Of a stretch of 64,000 nucleotides of DNA, positions 26,919 to 36,568 are shown in pieces (position 1 is the stretch's first letter; the number at the start of each line of letters is the position of its first letter). The DNA is from Cytobacillus suaedae. Its GTDB lineage: Bacteria; Bacillota; Bacilli; Bacillales; Bacillaceae_L. The position numbers and the translations under genes are program-made. The stretch lies in the NCBI GenBank assembly GCA_014960805.1, contig CP063163.1:4365001-4429000 (forward strand), read 5' to 3'. The notes under the pieces are model-generated. The model did no database searches, was not told the origin of the DNA, and saw nothing but the letters and a program-made list of their open reading frames with translations.

Positions 26919-27656
26919 TTGACTTATTTACTTCGCCCATTAGGGGATAAGGCCATTCAAATTTTATTTACCTCCACAATCTCAGAAAAATTAAATAGGC
27001 ATATTCAACATATCGCAAATACCATTAAAAGCAAGAAAATAGTTGGTATCATTGAGGTCGTCCCAGCTTTTGAAACCTTAACTGTTTATTATGAACCTAT
27101 AAAAATATCACACAGCGCTTTAGAAGAAAGACTACACGGTATTTGTAGTGCTTCTTCTACTAAAGAGAGTATCTTAAAAAAAGAGATTGTCTCCATTCCT
27201 GTTTGCTACGGTAACCAGTTTGGTGAAGACCTTTCTCATGTGGCTAAGCATAATAATTTATCAGACCAAGAGGTTATCTCCCTCCATTGTTCCAAAGAAT
27301 ATCTTGTATACATGATTGGATTTTTACCCGGCTTTCCATACCTAAAAGGCTTACCACAAAAGTTACATACCCCAAGGTTAGCTGAGCCTCGCCTAAAAGT
27401 ACCAAAAGGTGCTGTTGGAATTGGCGGGGATCAAACTGGTGTGTACCCAATCGAATCCCCAGGTGGGTGGAATCTCATTGGGCAAACACCTCTAACATTG
27501 TTTAATCCAGATTCTCCAAACCCTTTTTTAATAAAAGCTGGCGATTTTATTCGCTTTTTATCTATATCTGAATCTGAATTCAATGAAATAACCTTTGCAA
27601 TTAAAGAAAATAACTATGTTGTTAAACGGGAAGTGATTCAAAATGAAGAAGATTGA
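26919..27656 (+). CDS. pxpB: 5-oxoprolinase subunit PxpB
   Basis: One subunit of the bacterial ATP-dependent 5-oxoprolinase, which opens pyroglutamate to glutamate. 245 residues of the KipI/AHS1 family: [54 protein letters not shown]. The start is TTG 26919, with a GGTGATG site before it. It overlaps pxpA by 14 bp, so the three subunits are made together. In B. subtilis the homologue was described as KipI, a kinase inhibitor; the metabolic role is now the better-supported function. Confidence 0.94.
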   Translation: MTYLLRPLGDKAIQILFTSTISEKLNRHIQHIANTIKSKKIVGIIEVVPAFETLTVYYEPIKISHSALEERLHGICSASSTKESILKKEIVSIPVCYGNQFGEDLSHVAKHNNLSDQEVISLHCSKEYLVYMIGFLPGFPYLKGLPQKLHTPRLAEPRLKVPKGAVGIGGDQTGVYPIESPGGWNLIGQTPLTLFNPDSPNPFLIKAGDFIRFLSISESEFNEITFAIKENNYVVKREVIQNEED

Positions 27657-28401
27657 TTTAAATTGTGATTTAGGTGAAAGTTTCGGTTCCTATAAGCTAG
27701 GAAATGATGAACTCATATTAAGTGAAGTTACAAGTGCGAATATCGCTTGCGGCTTCCATGCTGGTGATGCTCATGTTATGTATAAAACTGTTTTGTTAGC
27801 TAAGGAAAAAGGGGTGGCAATTGGGGCCCATCCCGGTTTTCATGATATTGCAGGTTTTGGTCGAAGAGAAATCCCACATACACCGCAAGAAATTACTGAA
27901 ATGGTTTTGTATCAAATTGGGGCACTCTCCGCCTTCTGTAAAGCTCATGAGGTGAAACTTAGTCATGTAAAGCCCCATGGAGCTTTATATAACTTGGCAG
28001 CAAAGGACGCTTTAATCGCAAAAGCCATTGCAAAGGCTGTAATTCTTTTTGACTCTGATTTACTGTTATATGGCTTGTCAGGAAGTGAGCTCATCAAAGC
28101 AGGGAAAGAGGTTGGACTGCACACTGTTTCTGAGGTTTTTGCAGATCGAACCTACCAAAATGATGGCTCGCTTACTTCAAGAAAAAGTGAAAATGCCCTT
28201 ATTTCAGAGACTGAATTAGCATTATCACAGGTAATCCAAATGATCGAAACAAATACGGTTACTTCCGTTGAGGGACATTCTATTCCAATTGTGGCTGAAT
28301 CGGTATGTGTTCATGGGGATAATGAGCATGCTCTACTTTTTGCAAAAGCATTACGGGAAAATCTAACAAAAAAAGGCGTTTCGGTACGCCCAATTAGGTG
28401 A
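27643..28401 (+). CDS. pxpA: 5-oxoprolinase subunit PxpA (LamB/YcsF family)
   Basis: 252 residues of the LamB/YcsF family: [77 protein letters not shown]. This subunit is a metal-type TIM-barrel partner of PxpB and PxpC. ATG 27643 lies within the end of pxpB, and the gene's TGA overlaps the beginning of the pxpC region. Confidence 0.96.
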   Translation: MKKIDLNCDLGESFGSYKLGNDELILSEVTSANIACGFHAGDAHVMYKTVLLAKEKGVAIGAHPGFHDIAGFGRREIPHTPQEITEMVLYQIGALSAFCKAHEVKLSHVKPHGALYNLAAKDALIAKAIAKAVILFDSDLLLYGLSGSELIKAGKEVGLHTVSEVFADRTYQNDGSLTSRKSENALISETELALSQVIQMIETNTVTSVEGHSIPIVAESVCVHGDNEHALLFAKALRENLTKKGVSVRPIR

Positions 28402-28406
28402 TAATG

Positions 28407-29348
28407 ATGCAAATACCTTTATTTCAGGTTATAAAAAAAGGGCTATTAACCACCTTTCAGGATAAAGGTCGCTATGGATATCAACAATTCGGTGTGGTAA
28501 CAGGGGGAGCAATGGATGTAGATTCCTTACGGATAGCTAATCTACTGGTCGGAAATCCGGTAGATGAAGCTTGTCTAGAAATTTCAATGCTAGGTCCAAC
28601 ACTTCAAGTCCTAGCAGATGAAGTCGTTATCTCGATTTGTGGTGCAAATTTAAGTCCCACAATTAATAATCACCCTCTGCCTCTATGGCAATCTGTAAAA
28701 GTCTACAAAAACGATATAATTAAATTCGGAAAACCTATTAACGGAATTAGATCTTATCTTGCTGTTTCTGGTGGTTTTTTTGTAGAAGAGGTGTTGGGAA
28801 GTAAATCCTATTACCAAAAAGCCAACCTTGGTACAAGTATCGAGGAAGGTAATCCTTTAATGGGGTTTTCTTCTGCTGAAAAGAAAAGAATGAGAGGCCT
28901 AGTACATTCCATCCAGCCACACTATGAGAAAGACATCACTGTTCGAGTGATTATGGGACCACATGATAATGAGTTTTCCACTGAAAGTATAGAGAACTTT
29001 TTTAAGGAACCCTACAAAGTTTTGCAAGCAGACAGGATGGGTTACCGTTTAAGTAGCAATTCACCGCTAAAACATAAGAATAAGGCAGATATTGCATCAG
29101 ACGCTATTCCCCTTGGTGGCATTCAAGTACCTAGTAATGGTCAGCCAATTATTTTAATGGCTGACCGACAAACTACAGGAGGGTATACTCGTATTGGAAC
29201 AGTCATATCTGCAGACATTCCTAAGATTGCTCAGGTGCCCCCAGGTGGAACGATTTCTTTTAAAAAATGTTCCATTGAAGAAGCTCATATTGTATATCAA
29301 GAAAGAGAAACGTTTATAAGCTTATTGCAAAAGCTAAGGAGGGATTGA
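28407..29348 (+). CDS. pxpC: 5-oxoprolinase subunit PxpC
   Basis: 313 residues, KipA/AHS2 biotin-dependent carboxylase-like family: GLLTTFQDKGRYGYQQFGVVTGGAMD at the start, VISICGANLSP, IRSYLAVSGGF, VIMGPHDN, DRMGYRLSSN and a C-terminal ILMADRQTTGGYTRIGTVISADI. The ATG at 28407 is preferred because AGGTGA lies five bases upstream; ATG 28404 and GTG 28398 are in frame and possible. Last gene of pxpB-pxpA-pxpC; a terminator hairpin begins inside its last codons. Confidence 0.94.
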   Translation: MQIPLFQVIKKGLLTTFQDKGRYGYQQFGVVTGGAMDVDSLRIANLLVGNPVDEACLEISMLGPTLQVLADEVVISICGANLSPTINNHPLPLWQSVKVYKNDIIKFGKPINGIRSYLAVSGGFFVEEVLGSKSYYQKANLGTSIEEGNPLMGFSSAEKKRMRGLVHSIQPHYEKDITVRVIMGPHDNEFSTESIENFFKEPYKVLQADRMGYRLSSNSPLKHKNKADIASDAIPLGGIQVPSNGQPIILMADRQTTGGYTRIGTVISADIPKIAQVPPGGTISFKKCSIEEAHIVYQERETFISLLQKLRRD

Positions 29349-29374
29349 AACAGAGTTTCCGTCCCTCCTCTTTT
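29337..29374 (+). terminator. pxp operon terminator
   Basis: AGGAGGGA (29337-29344) pairs with TCCCTCCT (29362-29369), with inner GAAAC/GTTTC, then CTTTTAT. The stem contains the pxpC stop codon. Confidence 0.85.
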
Positions 29375-29675
29375 ATCGGTTTGTAAAATATACGTTTAAG
29401 GCGTCTCTTGCTTTGGTTTGATCCTCTGGGCTTGCTTCGATTAAATAATGGTCGCCATCCAATGAGGATGTAAAGGATGTGATTCCTTGTGATTTTAAAA
29501 AGCGATCAATATCTGTTAAATGTTCACCTTGATTTAATAACGTTTTATGGCCTACAAATTGTTGATTAATGAAGACTTCGTATCTATCTTCATTTAGCTT
29601 TGCATCCGCTCCTGATTCAACTTCATCAAATGCAAAGACATCATTATACCCACCATTGCCAGTAGTAATTGGCAT
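29373..29675 (-). CDS. Hypothetical protein, 100 aa
   Basis: I do not recognise the family. The protein is soluble and acidic: a flexible start (MPITTGNGGYNDVFAFDEVESGAD), a middle RYEVFINQQFVGHKTLLNQGE, and a C-terminal part reading FLKSQGITSFTSSLDGDHY then helix-like DQTKARDALNVYF. No cysteine, signal peptide or membrane segment. ATG 29675 has GGAGGTGG upstream, so the reading frame is well supported. Single gene, convergent with the pxp operon, next to an interspersed repeat. Confidence 0.75.
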   Translation of the reverse strand: MPITTGNGGYNDVFAFDEVESGADAKLNEDRYEVFINQQFVGHKTLLNQGEHLTDIDRFLKSQGITSFTSSLDGDHYLIEASPEDQTKARDALNVYFTNR

Positions 29676-29757
29676 GAAACCACCTCCATACCCTATTTTT
29701 CATCAATAGAGGTCAATGTATGAATGGTAGTTTTTTTCTTAGACCATTATATCACTC

Positions 29758-29899
29758 TGAATCTAGACCGTTCCTTTGCGCTGCAGGCACTTGCTTTCCG
29801 CGGGGAGGGATGCGAGCCTCCTCGGCGCTATGCGCCTGTGGGGTCTCGCACTTCCCTCACTTCCCGCAGGAGTCAAGTGCCTTTCGCTCCAATCCACTC
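29758..29899 (+). repeat. Interspersed palindromic element, copy E
   Basis: Full-length member of the copy A family in the same orientation: TGAATCTAGACCGTTCC, GCACTTGCTTTCCGCGGGGA, GGGATGCGAGCCTCC, GGGGTCTCGCACTTCCC, CCCGCAGGAGTCAAGTGCC. The middle stem keeps pairing by paired changes: GCGAGCC here against TCGAGCC in copy A, matched by GCTCGC-type partners (CTCGCAC against CTCGAAC). Confidence 0.9.
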
Positions 29900-29933
29900 A
29901 ACTTACATATAGAGCTTGGTCATTGAACAATTT

Positions 29934-30188
29934 TCAAAAATCAAATAGCGAATCACCGTTGCCATCGTCTTCTTTTAGTTTAGTGGTTTGGGTAGTTGGG
30001 ACTGGTTGTTGAATGAATGGTGTTGTTGACATGGTCTGTTCACTCTTGCTTCTTTCTTCAACAACGAGATCACATAATGTTTGTATGATAACTAAGTGTT
30101 CTCTTACTTTTCCTTCGTTATTGGTTTGTTTGGCTTGGTCAAGTTCGGCTTGCATTTTTTCTAGGATTTTATGTAAAGGAATTTGCAT
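29934..30188 (-). CDS. ywdI: YwdI family (DUF5327) protein
   Basis: 84 residues. The first 45 form an amphipathic helix pair (IPLHKILEKMQAELDQAKQ ... REHLVIIQTLCDLVVEE), followed by a Ser/Thr/Gln/Pro-rich tail ending DDGNGDSLFDF. This matches the YwdI/DUF5327 family found near ywdK in Bacillus. ATG 30188 has AGGAAA upstream. Function unknown. It is preceded 18 bp upstream by a four-cysteine small gene, probably cotranscribed. Confidence 0.78.
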   Translation of the reverse strand: MQIPLHKILEKMQAELDQAKQTNNEGKVREHLVIIQTLCDLVVEERSKSEQTMSTTPFIQQPVPTTQTTKLKEDDGNGDSLFDF

Positions 30189-30206
30189 GGTTCAATTTTT
30201 CCTTTC

Positions 30207-30383
30207 TTATTTTTTTAGGCGTTTGTCTTCGTATTTTAAACAGTGGTCTCCAGAGGATTGATGAACAGTTACTGAGGGCATTGTAGATGTTTTAAAATTG
30301 AATGCCCTGCAGCCCTTAGGAAATTTTGGGTCCCATGTTGTATAGAAATGTTTGCAATGAAAACAATTAATACGTTTGTTCAA
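30207..30383 (-). CDS. Small four-cysteine protein, 58 aa
   Basis: From TTG 30383 (AAGGT about 10 bases upstream) it reads MNKRINCFHCKHFYTTWDP, then PKGCRAFNFKTSTMPS and SGDHCLKYEDKRLKK. The pattern CxxC-x(n)-GC-x(n)-C suggests a small zinc-binding fold. A GTG at 30392 is an alternative start. I cannot name the family. It is the likely first gene of a two-gene unit with ywdI. Confidence 0.68.
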   Translation of the reverse strand: MNKRINCFHCKHFYTTWDPKFPKGCRAFNFKTSTMPSVTVHQSSGDHCLKYEDKRLKK

Positions 30384-30529
30384 AAAAATCACAACCTTAC
30401 CTACAGTTCTCTTATATTGTATCTGATTTTAATTCGTTTTACAGTGAAAAGAACCGACTTGTCTCATTTTTAGGAGTAGTATTTTTAAAAAACAAGGAGA
30501 AACTACTCTCAAAAAGGGGTGAATATCAT

Positions 30530-31783
30530 ATGAATCAGATTATTAATGATATTAAGGAACATTCATTTAGACTTCAAACAGATGATGATTTACAAAGGAT
30601 TGTTGATGCCATTGGTGATCGAAAGGTCGTGTTACTAGGTGAAGCCTCTCATGGGACTTCAGAATATTATACATACCGTGCCGAAATCACAAAGCGATTA
30701 ATTCAGCAAAAAGGATTTTCAATAATAGCTGTTGAAGGGGATTGGCCTTCTTGTTTTGAAGTCAATCGGTATATTAAAGGGTATAACAACAACTATCAAA
30801 ATGCTAAAGAGGCATTGGGACAATTTAATCGTTGGCCAACATGGATGTGGGCAAATGAAGAAGTCCTTCAATTAACAGAATGGCTGAAACAACACAATGA
30901 TGCACAAGGTAAACAGGTTGGCTTTTATGGAATTGACGTATATAGCTTGTGGGAGTCCATGGAGGAAATCATACGCTATTTGGAGAAAATTAATTCTCCT
31001 GATGTTGAGACTGCAAAGAATGCCTTCGCCTGCTTTGAACCTCATAATCGAAAACCTGAAAATTATGGGGTTGCTGCTTCTTTTTTATCAGAGGATTGTG
31101 TTAATGAGGTAATTGAGCTGCTCCAGAAAGTGCGTACAAATTTCACCCAACACCATCCAGAAGAGGGTACTTTAAACCTTCAAGTAAATGCGCTTGTTGC
31201 TGCAAACGCTGAACAATATTACCGAGCTATGGTTCAAGATGATACTGCCTCTTGGAACGTACGCGACTACCATATGGCAGATACGGTGGACGAACTTCTT
31301 CATTACCATGGAGACGATGAAAAGGTTATTATTTGGGAACACAATACCCACATTGGTGATGCACGGGCAACCGACATGAAGGGCGAAGGACTAGTGAATG
31401 TTGGACAAATCATGCGTGAAAGGTTTGGACAAGAACAAGTATATGCCATTGGGTTTGGAACACATCGAGGTTCAGTGGTCGCTGCAAAAAGATGGGGAGA
31501 TCCGTTGGAGGTCATGAATGTACCAGTTGCTGAAAGAAATAGCTGGGAAGATTTAATGCACGAGGCCGGTGCATATAATAAGGCTATTCTTTTTACAGAA
31601 AAGAATAAACACCTTTTTACCAAGCCAGTAGGTCACAGAGCAATCGGCGTTGTTTATCATCCTGAATATGAGCATTTAGGAAACTATGTGCCTTCAGTGA
31701 TGTCTGACCGTTACGATGCCTTTATTCATATAGATGAGACAAAGGCATTAGTACCACTAAAAGTGAGCGTAGAAATGACTTAA
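30530..31783 (+). CDS. Erythromycin esterase-like protein
   Basis: 417 residues of the erythromycin-esterase superfamily. The characteristic N-terminal motif LLGEASHGTSEYYTYRAEI holds the conserved Glu/His. It is followed by IAVEGDWPSCFEVNRYI, FYGIDVYSLW and IIWEHNTHIGDARATDM, with a second conserved histidine. Some relatives inactivate macrolides, but many chromosomal Bacillus members have no known substrate, so resistance should not be assumed. ATG 30530 with an AAAGGGGTG site. Monocistronic between the ywdI unit and a convergent dehydrogenase. Confidence 0.9.
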   Translation: MNQIINDIKEHSFRLQTDDDLQRIVDAIGDRKVVLLGEASHGTSEYYTYRAEITKRLIQQKGFSIIAVEGDWPSCFEVNRYIKGYNNNYQNAKEALGQFNRWPTWMWANEEVLQLTEWLKQHNDAQGKQVGFYGIDVYSLWESMEEIIRYLEKINSPDVETAKNAFACFEPHNRKPENYGVAASFLSEDCVNEVIELLQKVRTNFTQHHPEEGTLNLQVNALVAANAEQYYRAMVQDDTASWNVRDYHMADTVDELLHYHGDDEKVIIWEHNTHIGDARATDMKGEGLVNVGQIMRERFGQEQVYAIGFGTHRGSVVAAKRWGDPLEVMNVPVAERNSWEDLMHEAGAYNKAILFTEKNKHLFTKPVGHRAIGVVYHPEYEHLGNYVPSVMSDRYDAFIHIDETKALVPLKVSVEMT

Positions 31784-31788
31784 TGAAA

Positions 31789-31820
31789 GGGTACCTTCAA
31801 TTTGCGAGGTACCCAATTTT
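31789..31820. terminator. Hairpin between convergent genes
   Basis: GGGTACCT (31789-31796) pairs with AGGTACCC (31807-31814), followed by AATTTTAGTTTTT. Confidence 0.65.
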
Positions 31821-31827
31821 AGTTTTT

Positions 31828-32766
31828 CTACTCGGTTTCCTTAATTACCAAAAGCTTTATTAATTTCCGATCACGTTCTTTAGCAGCAAGGGTTACTTCT
31901 TCTCGGTCATATTGATAAAATCCTTCTCCGCTCTTTGCCCCTAATTTATTGGACTGTACCTTTTCACTAATTGAACTAGGAGCCGTTGTACGCGTATCTA
32001 ATTCTGGAAAAAGGTTACCCGTCACTTTTTCCCAAATGTCTAACCCTCCAAAATCTGCGATTTGAATAGGTCCATCAAAAGCCCAACGCATACCTGGTCC
32101 ATCGGCAATTACACTATCAATTGAACGTGCATCTGCAATCCCTTGTTCTAGTAAATATAGTGCTTCCCTCACTACAGCTGCCTGAAGTCTATTCGCAATG
32201 AAACCTGGAATATCTTTTTGCAAACGTACAGCATTTTTCCCACATGCTATTAGAAGATCTATGACATGTTCAACAACTTCATCCTTTGTTTTTACACTAG
32301 GTACAACTTCAACTAAACGAACTAAATGAGCAGGATTAAAGAAGTGAACAACCAGCATACGTTCTGCAAACGAAACATCCTCTGCTAGTCTTTCAATAGA
32401 GTAGGTTGAGGTATTTGATGCAACGATTGTTTGGTCATCAATGAATGTTTCTAACTGTTTATAGATCTCTTTTTTCAACTCTAGTATCTCCGGAACAGCC
32501 TCAATAATTAGACTTGCATTTTTAGCAGCATGTTTCAAATCAGTAGAAAATGAAATATTAGATTCAATTCTTTCACTATCTTCTAAGGTTATGTATTTCT
32601 CTTCAGCCATTAGCTTTAGGTTTGTATGAATTTTTGATTTTGCAAGTTGTAATACCTGCTCATTAATATCGTAAATAACAACAGGAAATGATGCCGCTGC
32701 AAATACTTGACCTATGCCATGCCCCATTGTGCCAGAACCTAGAACACAAATTGTTTGTTGACTCAT
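31828..32766 (-). CDS. 3-hydroxyacyl-CoA dehydrogenase family protein
   Basis: 312 residues. N-terminal Rossmann NAD site (ICVLGSGTMGHGIGQVFA), IIEAVPEILELKKEIY, SNTSTYSIERLA, HFFNPAHLVRLVEVVPS and DIPGFIANRLQAAVVREAL, then a C-terminal helical domain. The catalytic histidine is H141 in HFFNPAH. A second paralogue of the gene at the left edge. The WAFDGPIQIADFGGLD stretch is closer to the L-gulonate / short-branch acyl type, so the substrate is uncertain. ATG 32766 overlaps the stop of the upstream GNAT gene (TAATG), so the two form an operon. Confidence 0.88.
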   Translation of the reverse strand: MSQQTICVLGSGTMGHGIGQVFAAASFPVVIYDINEQVLQLAKSKIHTNLKLMAEEKYITLEDSERIESNISFSTDLKHAAKNASLIIEAVPEILELKKEIYKQLETFIDDQTIVASNTSTYSIERLAEDVSFAERMLVVHFFNPAHLVRLVEVVPSVKTKDEVVEHVIDLLIACGKNAVRLQKDIPGFIANRLQAAVVREALYLLEQGIADARSIDSVIADGPGMRWAFDGPIQIADFGGLDIWEKVTGNLFPELDTRTTAPSSISEKVQSNKLGAKSGEGFYQYDREEVTLAAKERDRKLIKLLVIKETE

Positions 32767-33704
32767 TATATTGCCTCCTCGGTAGGGTGTATTGTGTATA
32801 TGTACTCTATAATCTGTTTGTCAGCAGCAAAGCCATGGGCTTCATATAATTTAATGGCAGAAGTAGGATTTTGGGTGTCAACGGTTAACCTAATTTCAGT
32901 TATGCCTGCTTGTTTCATTCTGTTCATTACCTCTCTCAAAAGGGCTTTTCCAACTCCTTGACCTTGATAGTTTCGATGAACAGCAATTGTTGAAATAACA
33001 CCTTTACTTTCATCAGAAATATAGCTCGATACGAATCCAATTTTCTCACCACTTTCATTTACACAAAGCAGATAGAATTGTTCTGAGAACTCTGAACTAG
33101 CAAACTCGTATTTTACACTTTCTACTGTTAATTGGTCGGGACTTAGTCGCCAAGAAAATGCATCATTATTTATTAAAGCCCAATCGGCTGCATCGTCTAA
33201 CTTTGGAGCGATAATTGAATAACCCTTTGGTAGCGTTACTTCTAAATCTTCAAGTGAATTACACTTATATGATAATAGATCTGTATGTTTTTCTAGGCCA
33301 AGCTTTTGAGCTAGTTCATTTTGTCCCTTACTATTGGTTCGTACCATTTGGTCATATATTACTTTTTGTTTGTCTTTTTGAGCTCGTCCTCTAAGATGCT
33401 CGATTGACTTGCGAACAAGTACGGTTCCAATCCCCTTCCTTCTAAAGTCAGGGTGTACGGTGCCATAACTATATACATGAATGGAGGAGTCTCCCTTTAC
33501 ATGACATAAAGCATTATAGCCAATGATTTTCCCCTCGTGTAAAACGACAAGTGTATTTTCTCTTATTTCTTCACCGGGCTCATCAAACCATTGGTTAAGC
33601 TCTTCAATAGTTGTCAGTTCCCCAACTCTTTCAACATGATAAATCTCATTGATTAAATCTGCAATTCCATTAATATCTTGATTTTGAAACATTCTAATTT
33701 CCAT
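32766..33704 (-). CDS. Double-domain GNAT N-acetyltransferase
   Basis: 312 residues from ATG 33704 (MEIRMFQNQDINGI) with AAGGTG upstream; the 51 in-frame residues before it look like intergenic sequence. Two acetyl-CoA-binding motifs mark two GNAT domains: HPDFRRKGIGTVLVRKS near residue 90 and HRNYQGQGVGKALLREVM near 243, the second ending LTVDTQNPTSAIKLYEAHGF. Acceptor unknown. It sits upstream of and coupled to a 3-hydroxyacyl-CoA dehydrogenase, so a metabolite rather than a protein may be the target; that is a guess. Confidence 0.88.
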   Translation of the reverse strand: MEIRMFQNQDINGIADLINEIYHVERVGELTTIEELNQWFDEPGEEIRENTLVVLHEGKIIGYNALCHVKGDSSIHVYSYGTVHPDFRRKGIGTVLVRKSIEHLRGRAQKDKQKVIYDQMVRTNSKGQNELAQKLGLEKHTDLLSYKCNSLEDLEVTLPKGYSIIAPKLDDAADWALINNDAFSWRLSPDQLTVESVKYEFASSEFSEQFYLLCVNESGEKIGFVSSYISDESKGVISTIAVHRNYQGQGVGKALLREVMNRMKQAGITEIRLTVDTQNPTSAIKLYEAHGFAADKQIIEYIYTIHPTEEAI

Positions 33705-34055
33705 ATAAAAAACACCTTTTCCCCCAAAAATATATAAAACAAGTATATAAGACACTTTGCTGTATAACAATTTAATATTTTCTGAAAGTTGCACCAACCT
33801 TCTCTTTTTACTGTCTTTTTTTAGAAAGAAATTAAAAAAAGTTATCTGTATTACCACAAAATAACAACTGTACTACAACAAAGAACTAAAAGCATAATTT
33901 GTAAATTTCATGGTTCAAACCCACATGTTCAAAGGTTCACAAATATGTCACTCCTACCCACTTATATCTTTAGACAGAACGTAGTATCTTATAAGTATAA
34001 AGCTGTTATATAAATAAAATGATCTCTGTTCTACAATCAAGGAGGGAATTTAAAA
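33705..34055. other. Divergent intergenic region GNAT / pflB
   Basis: 351 bp, AT-rich, with no ORF. It must contain the pflB promoter. I looked for Rex (TTGTGAAATAATTTCACAA-like) and Fnr sites because pfl genes are often redox-controlled; TTCACAAATATGTCAC near 33937 is the nearest thing and is not convincing. AAGGAGGG lies before pflB. Confidence 0.4.
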
Positions 34056-36281
34056 ATGAAACAATGGCAAGGATTTACACTTGGTGACTGGACAACTGAA
34101 ATTAACGTTAGAGATTTTATCTTAAATAATATATCAATTTATGAAGGTGATGAGTCTTTCTTAGCACCTGCAACTGAACCAACAAAAGCACTGTGGAAGC
34201 AAGTCATGGAGTTAACTAAAAAAGAACGTGAAAATGGTGGTGTCCTAGATATGGATACCGAGATCGTATCAACAATCACATCACATGGTGCTGGGTATCT
34301 AAATGCGAATCATGAAAAAATTGTTGGCTTACAAACAGACCAACCTTTTAAGCGCTCTCTACAACCTTTTGGTGGAATTCGAATGGCTGAACAAGCATGC
34401 GAATCATATGGTTACAAAGTGAATGAGGAAGTAAGCAATGTGTTTTCAAACTTCCGCAAGACACACAATCAAGGTGTATTTGATGCTTATAATGATGACA
34501 TGAAAGCAGTTCGAAAAGCAGGGATTATCACTGGTCTTCCTGATGCATATGGTCGTGGGAGAATCATCGGTGACTATCGTCGAGTAGCACTTTATGGAAT
34601 TGATAAGTTAATTGAAGAAAAGCAGGCAGACCTTCGCAATGGTCCAAAAACAATGACAGAAGAAGTAATCCGCCTTCGCGAGGAAATTTCTGAACAAATT
34701 AGAGCACTAGAAGAAGTAAAGGATATGGCAAAAACATATGGCTTTGACATATCAGAACCTGCTACAACAGCTGTAGAAGCTTTCCAATGGTTATATTTCG
34801 GATACCTTGCAGCCATTAAAGAACAAAACGGAGCTGCAATGAGCTTAGGACGCACAAGTTCTTTCCTGGATATCTATATTGAACGAGACTTAAAAAATGG
34901 CGTATTGACTGAGGAAGAAGCGCAAGAATTAGTTGATCATTTTGTAATGAAGCTTCGTTTAGTTAAGTTTGCAAGAACGCCTGATTATAACGAACTATTT
35001 AGTGGTGACCCGACGTGGGTAACTGAAGCCATTGGTGGGATCTCAATTGAAGGCCTTCCTTTAGTAACAAAGAACTCATTTAGATTTCTTCATACATTGG
35101 ATAACTTAGGGCCTGCACCAGAACCAAATTTAACAGTATTATGGTCTACAAAACTTCCAGAGGCATTCAAAAAATACTGTGCAAATATGTCTATTAAAAC
35201 AAGCTCTATTCAATACGAAAACGATGATATCATGCGTCCTGAGTTTGGAGATGATTATGGAATCGCATGCTGTGTATCTGCCATGCAAATTGGTAAACAG
35301 ATGCAATTTTTCGGAGCTAGAGCAAACCTTGCAAAGGCATTACTTTATGCAATTAATGGTGGTGTAGATGAAAAACTTAAATCTCAAATTGGACCTACTT
35401 TTGCACCAGTCACAACTGAGTTTTTAGAGTATGAAGATGTAATAGAGAAGTTTGACAATGTGATGGAATGGCTAGCAGAACTTTATATTAATACTCTTAA
35501 CGTTATTCATTACATGCATGATAAATATTCTTACGAGCGCATTGAACTTGCTTTACATGACACCGATGTGCAACGCACGATGGCAACGGGGATTGCAGGC
35601 TTATCTGTAGTAGCTGATTCATTAAGCGCAATCAAATACGCTAAAGTAAAGCCAATTCGTGATGAAAATGGAATTGCCATTGATTTTGAAATTGATGGAG
35701 ACTTCCCGAAATATGGGAACAATGATGATCGAGTAGATAGCATTGCTGTGGAGCTTGTGAAAACATTTATGACAAAGCTTAAAAAGCATAAAACCTACCG
35801 TAACGCTAAACACACGTTATCAATTTTAACCATTACCTCAAATGTTGTTTATGGATTAAAAACAGGTAATACACCTGATGGCAGACGTGCAGGAGAGCCA
35901 TTTGCACCAGGAGCGAATCCATTACATGGAAGAGATTCTAAAGGGGCACTAGCATCTTTAAGCTCAGTTGCAAAACTACCTTATGAATACGCGCTAGATG
36001 GTATTTCTAATACTTTCTCTATTGTGCCAAAAGCACTAGGGAAAGAGGAAGAAACGCAGGTTGTAAATCTAGTAGCGATTTTAGACGGATATGCAGTGAA
36101 AAAGGGGCACCACTTAAATATAAATGTATTTAATCGTGAAACCTTACTCGATGCAATGGAGCATCCAGAAGAGTACCCGCAATTAACCATTCGTGTTTCT
36201 GGTTATGCCGTTAACTTTGTAAAACTAACACGTGTGCAACAAATCGATGTGATTAATCGCACATTCCACGGAAGCTTATAG
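34056..36281 (+). CDS. pflB: Formate C-acetyltransferase (pyruvate formate-lyase)
   Basis: Glycyl radical enzyme turning pyruvate + CoA into acetyl-CoA + formate without oxygen. 741 residues. Active-site cysteines C405-C406 lie in IACCVSAMQ, and the radical glycine is G716 in [13 protein letters not shown], so both active parts are intact. ATG 34056 after AAGGAGG. Its activase gene pflA lies 287 bp downstream, separated by a terminator-like hairpin and a 51-bp tandem array, so the two may be transcribed partly separately. It shows that the organism can ferment. Confidence 0.97.
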   Translation: MKQWQGFTLGDWTTEINVRDFILNNISIYEGDESFLAPATEPTKALWKQVMELTKKERENGGVLDMDTEIVSTITSHGAGYLNANHEKIVGLQTDQPFKRSLQPFGGIRMAEQACESYGYKVNEEVSNVFSNFRKTHNQGVFDAYNDDMKAVRKAGIITGLPDAYGRGRIIGDYRRVALYGIDKLIEEKQADLRNGPKTMTEEVIRLREEISEQIRALEEVKDMAKTYGFDISEPATTAVEAFQWLYFGYLAAIKEQNGAAMSLGRTSSFLDIYIERDLKNGVLTEEEAQELVDHFVMKLRLVKFARTPDYNELFSGDPTWVTEAIGGISIEGLPLVTKNSFRFLHTLDNLGPAPEPNLTVLWSTKLPEAFKKYCANMSIKTSSIQYENDDIMRPEFGDDYGIACCVSAMQIGKQMQFFGARANLAKALLYAINGGVDEKLKSQIGPTFAPVTTEFLEYEDVIEKFDNVMEWLAELYINTLNVIHYMHDKYSYERIELALHDTDVQRTMATGIAGLSVVADSLSAIKYAKVKPIRDENGIAIDFEIDGDFPKYGNNDDRVDSIAVELVKTFMTKLKKHKTYRNAKHTLSILTITSNVVYGLKTGNTPDGRRAGEPFAPGANPLHGRDSKGALASLSSVAKLPYEYALDGISNTFSIVPKALGKEEETQVVNLVAILDGYAVKKGHHLNINVFNRETLLDAMEHPEEYPQLTIRVSGYAVNFVKLTRVQQIDVINRTFHGSL

Positions 36282-36303
36282 AACTATAATATAGAAGACA
36301 ATT

Positions 36304-36340
36304 AAAAGAGGTTATGCTCATAAGCTAGCCTCTTTTTCAA
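36304..36340 (+). terminator. Hairpin after pflB
   Basis: AAAAGAGG and CCTCTTTTT enclose a loop with partial inner pairing (TTA/TAG). A likely partial terminator between pflB and pflA. Confidence 0.6.
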
Positions 36341-36375
36341 TCTAAAAGTAGCATGTAGTCAATTGCTTTAATGAT

Positions 36376-36526
36376 TTTATGTGACGGGAATTACTTGAAA
36401 CCGGGAAATGAGGGCACGTAAAACTGTTTATGTGACCGGAAATACCCGAAATCGGAAAATATGGGCACGTAAAATCGTTTATGTGACCGGAAATATCTAA
36501 AATCGGGAAATATGGGCACGTAACTC
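36376..36526 (+). repeat. Three tandem copies of a 51-bp unit
   Basis: GTGAC recurs at 36381, 36432 and 36483, exactly 51 bp apart. Each unit reads TTTATGTGACCGGAAATA ... AAATCGGGAAATATGGGC ... ACGTAAAA. GTGAC/GTGCC-type ends and ACGTAA allow short stems. No ORF runs through with a usable start. The array fills the gap just upstream of pflA. Confidence 0.85.
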
Positions 36527-36568
36527 AAATCAAAACGATCTTTATGTTGCTAATGGGGGTTTTCTACC

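Noticed and set aside
30530-31783. Antibiotic resistance gene claim
   Set aside because: The family includes many non-resistance hydrolases, and nothing in the context indicates acquired resistance.
33905-33955. Rex or Fnr site before pflB
   Set aside because: Only partial half-sites (TTCACAAATATGTCAC); too many mismatches to claim.
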